Shown here piece after piece: positions 6,147 through 8,508 of a stretch of 8,508 bases of DNA. The notes below the pieces were generated by a model. It saw nothing but the letters and a program-made list of their open reading frames with translations. It did not search any database and was not told the DNA's origin. The position numbers and the translations under genes were made by a program. The stretch spans positions 1 through 8,508 of the forward strand of contig DASWKG010000161.1 in assembly GCA_036396755.1 (NCBI GenBank), written 5' to 3'. The number at the start of each line of letters is the position of its first letter. Within the stretch, counting starts at the first letter, position 1. The stretch is from DASWKG01 sp036396755 (GTDB lineage Bacteria; Actinomycetota; UBA4738; CALAEC01).

Positions 6147-6704
6147 ATGAGCTTCGAACCATCGTTCGACGATGTCCTGGCCGCAGCTGGCGCCGGGGCC
6201 GAATGGGCCCTCGCCAAGCTGTACCGCGACCTTCACCCTCGGGTCCTTCGGTACCTCCGGGCCGTGGAGCCCTCCGAAGCCGAGGACCTTGCCTCCGAGG
6301 TGTGGCTCGACGTGGCCCGCGGCCTGGGGCGGTTCGAGGGAGACGACCGGGCCTTCCGGGCCTGGGCCTTCACCATCGCCCGCCGCCGGCTGGTCGACCT
6401 CCGCCGGCGACGGTCCAGGCGAGCCACCTTCCCGGCCGAGCCCGAGCGGCTGGTCGTGCACGGCGGGCGGGGAGACGTCGAGGAGGAGGCCATGGCCGAG
6501 CTCACCGCGGAGGCGGCGCTCGCCCGGATCGCCGCCCTCCCCCCGGACCAGGCCGAGGTGGTCCTGCTGCGGGTGCTCGGTGGCCTTCGGGTCGGCGAGG
6601 TGGCGGAGATCATGGGCAAGCGCCCGGGGACGGTGCGCGTCCTCCAGCACCGAGCCTTGAGGCGCTTGGCCCGGCAGGTCTCGCGGGAGCTGGTAACGGA
6701 ATGA
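6147..6704 (+). CDS. ECF-type RNA polymerase sigma factor
   Basis: A 185-aa sigma-70-family alternative sigma factor. Region 2 spans about 20-92: LYRDLHPRVLRYLRA, then AEDLASEVWLDVARGLGRF (core-binding helix) and FRAWAFTIARRRLVDLRRRR (-10 recognition). A short acidic linker follows, then region 4 at about 122-178 with a helix-turn-helix (LRVGEVAEIMGKRPGTVRVL) for -35 recognition. Regions 1 and 3 are absent, as expected for ECF. The start ATG 6147 gives a normal N-terminus; an in-frame ATG at 6111 would leave almost no promoter space next to the divergent thymidine kinase. The stop overlaps the next gene's ATG (ATGA, 6701-6704), so a coupled anti-sigma partner is expected. The activating signal and regulon cannot be read here. 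Confidence 0.93.
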   Translation: MSFEPSFDDVLAAAGAGAEWALAKLYRDLHPRVLRYLRAVEPSEAEDLASEVWLDVARGLGRFEGDDRAFRAWAFTIARRRLVDLRRRRSRRATFPAEPERLVVHGGRGDVEEEAMAELTAEAALARIAALPPDQAEVVLLRVLGGLRVGEVAEIMGKRPGTVRVLQHRALRRLARQVSRELVTE

Positions 6705-7426
6705 CCCCCTGGGGCGATTTCGAGGACGAGATGCGAGGGCTGTGGGTGGACGACGGCACCGCCGACCGGCTCCTGGCCGGTCTGGTGGATCCGGACGACG
6801 CGCCGCCCGGCTACGCCGAGGTGGCCCGGCTGGTTCGGGCCGCCGCCGCCCCGGCGACCGCTCGGGAGCTCGCCCGGGAGGGCGAGGCCGTGGCCGATGC
6901 GGCGACGGCGCTCAGCGCCTCGCCCTCCGGTTCCGTCCCTCGGACCCCAAGGAGGTCGAAGATGAGGTCGAAGCTGTACCGCGCGAAGGTGGCCGGGCTC
7001 GTGGTCGCCGGCACCCTGGCCGGCACGACCGGGCTGGCGGCCGCAGGCGCCCTCCCCGACCCCGCCCAGGACGTCGCGTCCGACGTGTTGGCGAGGGTGG
7101 GCATCACGGTCCCGGCCGGTGACGACGAGCCCGCGAGCTCGGCGAGCCGGGTCGCCCGGATCGCCACCGGGACCGAGCTGATCGGCGTGGACAAGGGAGC
7201 GAGGATCTCGACAGCCGCGAGCGATGGGATGAGCCAGGCCGGGGATCACGGTGCGCAGAGCTCCGCGGCCGCGGGCGCCGCGCCGGTCGACACGCCGAAC
7301 GGCGGCGGCACCGACACCGCGGACGAAGCGAGCGGCGGCGCGAGCGAGTCGGGGACCGACACGGCCGACGACAGCAGCGACGGGCGGAGCGAAGACGGGT
7401 CGGGCAACGCCGGCGGGAACCCGTAG
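6701..7426 (+). CDS. Predicted single-pass membrane anti-sigma factor
   Basis: A 241-aa protein translationally coupled to the ECF sigma factor by a 4-nt overlap. Residues 1-70 form an acidic, helical cytoplasmic part (DRLLAGLVDPDDAPPGYAEV, then a PATARELAREGEAV stretch). I recall similar segments in actinobacterial anti-sigma-like proteins. No HxxxCxxC zinc motif is present, so it is not a ZAS-type anti-sigma. A basic stretch (81-95) precedes one hydrophobic helix (about 97-117), giving an N-in topology. The outer part contains GVDKGARISTAASDGMSQAG (162-181), which looks like a conserved motif. A low-complexity acidic tail of Gly/Ser/Asp/Thr/Ala follows, with GTDTAD repeated at 203-208 and 218-223. 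It probably sequesters the sigma factor at the membrane until a surface signal frees it. Function is inferred mainly from context. Confidence 0.75.
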   Translation: MTPWGDFEDEMRGLWVDDGTADRLLAGLVDPDDAPPGYAEVARLVRAAAAPATARELAREGEAVADAATALSASPSGSVPRTPRRSKMRSKLYRAKVAGLVVAGTLAGTTGLAAAGALPDPAQDVASDVLARVGITVPAGDDEPASSASRVARIATGTELIGVDKGARISTAASDGMSQAGDHGAQSSAAAGAAPVDTPNGGGTDTADEASGGASESGTDTADDSSDGRSEDGSGNAGGNP

Positions 7427-7439
7427 CGGGCGGCCCGCA

Positions 7440-7465
7440 GCCGATCCCGGCTCCCGGGCATCGGC
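7440..7465 (+). terminator. Strong hairpin after the sigma/anti-sigma operon
   Basis: GCCGAT (7440-7445) pairs with ATCGGC (7460-7465) and, inside it, CCCGG (7446-7450) pairs with CCGGG (7454-7458). The result is an 11-bp stem with a single bulged C (7459) and a CTC loop. It begins 14 nt after the anti-sigma stop. A smaller hairpin, GCGGG-CGG-CCCGC (7426-7438), directly precedes it. There is no T-tract, which is common for terminators in high-GC actinobacteria. It would insulate the next gene's promoter. Confidence 0.6.
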
Positions 7466-7489
7466 GGCAACCCTCGACCCGGCCACCAC

Positions 7490-7501
7490 TATGCTTGGAC
7501 G
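7490..7501 (+). promoter_or_regulatory. -10 box for a leaderless PAC2-family gene
   Basis: TATGCT (7490-7495) is a good -10 hexamer and lies exactly 6 nt before the GTG at 7502. That puts the expected transcription start at or within a base of the start codon. No Shine-Dalgarno precedes the GTG. Both facts fit a leaderless transcript, which is common in actinobacteria. The -35 region is not recognisable. Confidence 0.55.
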
Positions 7502-8365
7502 GTGCCCCTGTACCGCCTGTCCGAGCCCGCGGATCCGCTCGTCGCCCCGGCCCTCGTCGCGGCGTTCGACGCGTGGATCGACGCGGCCGGGGCGTCCACG
7601 GCCGCGACCGCGCTCATTGGTGGTGACGGCGAGACCCTCGCCACCTTCGATCCCGACGTCCTGTTCGACTACCGGGCCCGCCGTCCCGTCCTCGACATCA
7701 TCGACGGCACCCTGACCGAGCTGGTCTGGCCTGACCTCGCGCTGAAGCGCGCGCGGGTGGGCGGGCGCGACCTCCTCGTCCTGACCGGCCCCGAGCCGGA
7801 CTTCCGGTGGCGGGAGCTCTCGCAAGACGTGTTCGAGATCGCGCTCCGGCTCGGCGTGGTGGAGTGGGTGAGCCTCGGCGCGATTCCCGCAGCCGTGCCT
7901 CACACCCGGCCGGTGCCCATCCTGGCCACGGCGTCGAAGCAGGGACTCCTGGCCGAGGACGAACAGCAGGGCCCCGGCGGGCTCCTCCGGGTCCCCTCCG
8001 CCGCACTCAGCACGATCGAGCTCGCCGTCTCGGGCGGCGGCATCCCCGCGGTGGGGTTCTATGCCCAGGTCCCGCACTACGTGACCGGCCCGTTCCCGGC
8101 TGCCACCATCGCCATCCTCGAACACGCCGGCCGACACCTCGGCGTCGAGTTCTCCCTCGGCTCGCTCCCCGACGAGGCCAAGGCGCAGCGCGAGGCCCTG
8201 GACGCGGCCGTCACCGACAACCCGGAGTCGCGCGCCTACGTCGAGCGGCTGGAGACCATCGCGGACGAGCCGAGCCCCTCGGGCGAGGACCTCGCCTCGG
8301 AGATCGAGCGGTTCCTCCAGCAGCGGGCCGACGGGGGCGACCAGCCACCGATCGGCGAGCGCTGA
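7502..8365 (+). CDS. PAC2-family protein (proteasome assembly chaperone 2-like)
   Basis: A 287-aa soluble protein of the PAC2 family (PF09754-type fold), widespread in actinobacteria; eukaryotic relatives help assemble the proteasome. The actinobacterial role is not established. Family features in order: LVAAFDAWIDAAGAS near the N-terminus, the RPVLDIIDG segment (about 61-69), LLVLTGPEPDFRW, VVEWVSLGAIPAAVPHTRP, and the characteristic AVGFYAQVPHYVTGPFP. The C-terminal AYVERLE helix and a charged tail also match the family's usual ending. Start GTG 7502 agrees with the family N-terminus and with the -10 box just upstream. It is separated from the sigma/anti-sigma pair by a hairpin, so it should be its own transcription unit. 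No proteasome or Pup genes are in view. Confidence 0.88.
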   Translation: MPLYRLSEPADPLVAPALVAAFDAWIDAAGASTAATALIGGDGETLATFDPDVLFDYRARRPVLDIIDGTLTELVWPDLALKRARVGGRDLLVLTGPEPDFRWRELSQDVFEIALRLGVVEWVSLGAIPAAVPHTRPVPILATASKQGLLAEDEQQGPGGLLRVPSAALSTIELAVSGGGIPAVGFYAQVPHYVTGPFPAATIAILEHAGRHLGVEFSLGSLPDEAKAQREALDAAVTDNPESRAYVERLETIADEPSPSGEDLASEIERFLQQRADGGDQPPIGER

Positions 8366-8401
8366 GCCGAGCGGTCGATCCCGATTCCTCCCGTTCGTCG
8401 G

Positions 8402-8407
8402 TAGGGT
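8402..8407 (+). promoter_or_regulatory. Candidate -10 box for the last gene
   Basis: TAGGGT (8402-8407) fits TANNNT and would give a start near 8414, leaving a roughly 20-nt leader that contains AGGGGGCAGGG just before the ATG at 8435. No -35 is evident. The 69-bp gap after the PAC2 gene makes a separate promoter plausible, but read-through cannot be excluded. Confidence 0.3.
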
Positions 8408-8434
8408 GGAGTCATCGACTGATAGGGGGCAGGG

Positions 8435-8508
8435 ATGGAAGCGCCGGCGCAGATCAAGCCCAAAGGCCTGGCCGACTACCTCGGCGTGCTCACGAAGGCC
8501 GTGTTCCA
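8435..8508 (+). CDS. Start of a gene cut by the window edge, possibly DNA-3-methyladenine glycosylase-like
   Basis: Only the first 24 codons are present. The frame opens at ATG 8435 after a purine-rich AGGGGGCAGGG that can act as ribosome binding site, and codons are strongly G/C-ending. The N-terminus contains IKPKGLADYLGVLTKAVF. From memory, this resembles the beginning of a group of actinobacterial helix-hairpin-helix proteins annotated as DNA-3-methyladenine glycosylase I, which have a similar PxSLxDYLxVMxKAVF opening. With so few residues and no active-site segment in view, the product name is tentative, while the existence of the gene is likely. Confidence 0.55.
   Translation, partial: MEAPAQIKPKGLADYLGVLTKAVF

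Noticed and set aside
6108..6650. Upstream extension of the thymidine kinase frame
   Set aside because: Type II thymidine kinases begin just before the P-loop, and the extension would lie antisense to the ECF sigma gene.
6203..6700. Upstream extension of the anti-sigma frame
   Set aside because: It overlaps the sigma gene in another frame with Arg/Pro/Gly-rich translation; the ATGA overlap at 6701 is the natural start.
6233..8137. 634-codon minus-strand open frame spanning the sigma, anti-sigma and PAC2 genes
   Set aside because: It runs antisense to three well-supported genes and through a strong hairpin, and its translation has no domain character. Long antisense frames are expected at this GC content.
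1..8508. CRISPR array, tRNA, rRNA, insertion sequence or attachment site
   Set aside because: No regularly spaced repeats, tRNA-like cloverleaf, transposase motif or flanking direct repeats were seen on either strand.

Overview
The window is a gene-dense, very GC-rich stretch of chromosome. Almost every codon of the real genes ends in G or C. GTG starts, ATGA start/stop overlaps, an ECF sigma factor with a membrane-anchored partner, a PAC2-family gene and a probable leaderless gene all point to Actinomycetota. The class cannot be fixed from the sequence. I see no tRNA, rRNA, CRISPR array, insertion sequence or phage gene.

Left part (1-1145): a RES-Xre type II toxin-antitoxin pair of the MbcTA kind. 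The antitoxin comes first and its reading frame runs off the left edge. The RES toxin, a predicted NAD+-degrading enzyme, starts 6 nt after it. The toxin appears to carry Asn where the family normally has the conserved Glu.

Next (1160-3508): a WYL-domain transcriptional regulator on the minus strand ends 14 nt from the toxin and is divergent from a plus-strand alpha/beta-hydrolase epoxide hydrolase. The roughly 200-bp divergent region holds a near-perfect palindrome (2249-2267) that overlaps a candidate -10 box for the regulator, so it may be the operator.

Middle (3549-5354): a stem-loop abutting a near-consensus ribosome binding site leads into a two-gene DrrAB-type ABC exporter, with ATPase and six-helix permease overlapping by 4 nt. 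The 180-bp gap after it (5355-5534) contains no convincing gene, only a short minus-strand stretch with coding character and no start codon.

Right part (5535-8508): type II thymidine kinase on the minus strand is packed 39 bp from a divergent ECF sigma factor gene. The sigma gene overlaps by 4 nt with a gene for a single-pass membrane protein that is probably its anti-sigma factor. A strong 11-bp hairpin separates this pair from a PAC2-family gene, which has a -10 box 6 nt before its GTG and so is probably leaderless. The window ends in the first 24 codons of another gene, tentatively a DNA-3-methyladenine glycosylase-like protein.

The parts look like independent small transcription units rather than one pathway. 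No undescribed multi-gene system is evident. The points most worth a second look are the variant RES toxin, the long antitoxin N-terminus, the sigma/anti-sigma pair and the two palindromes.
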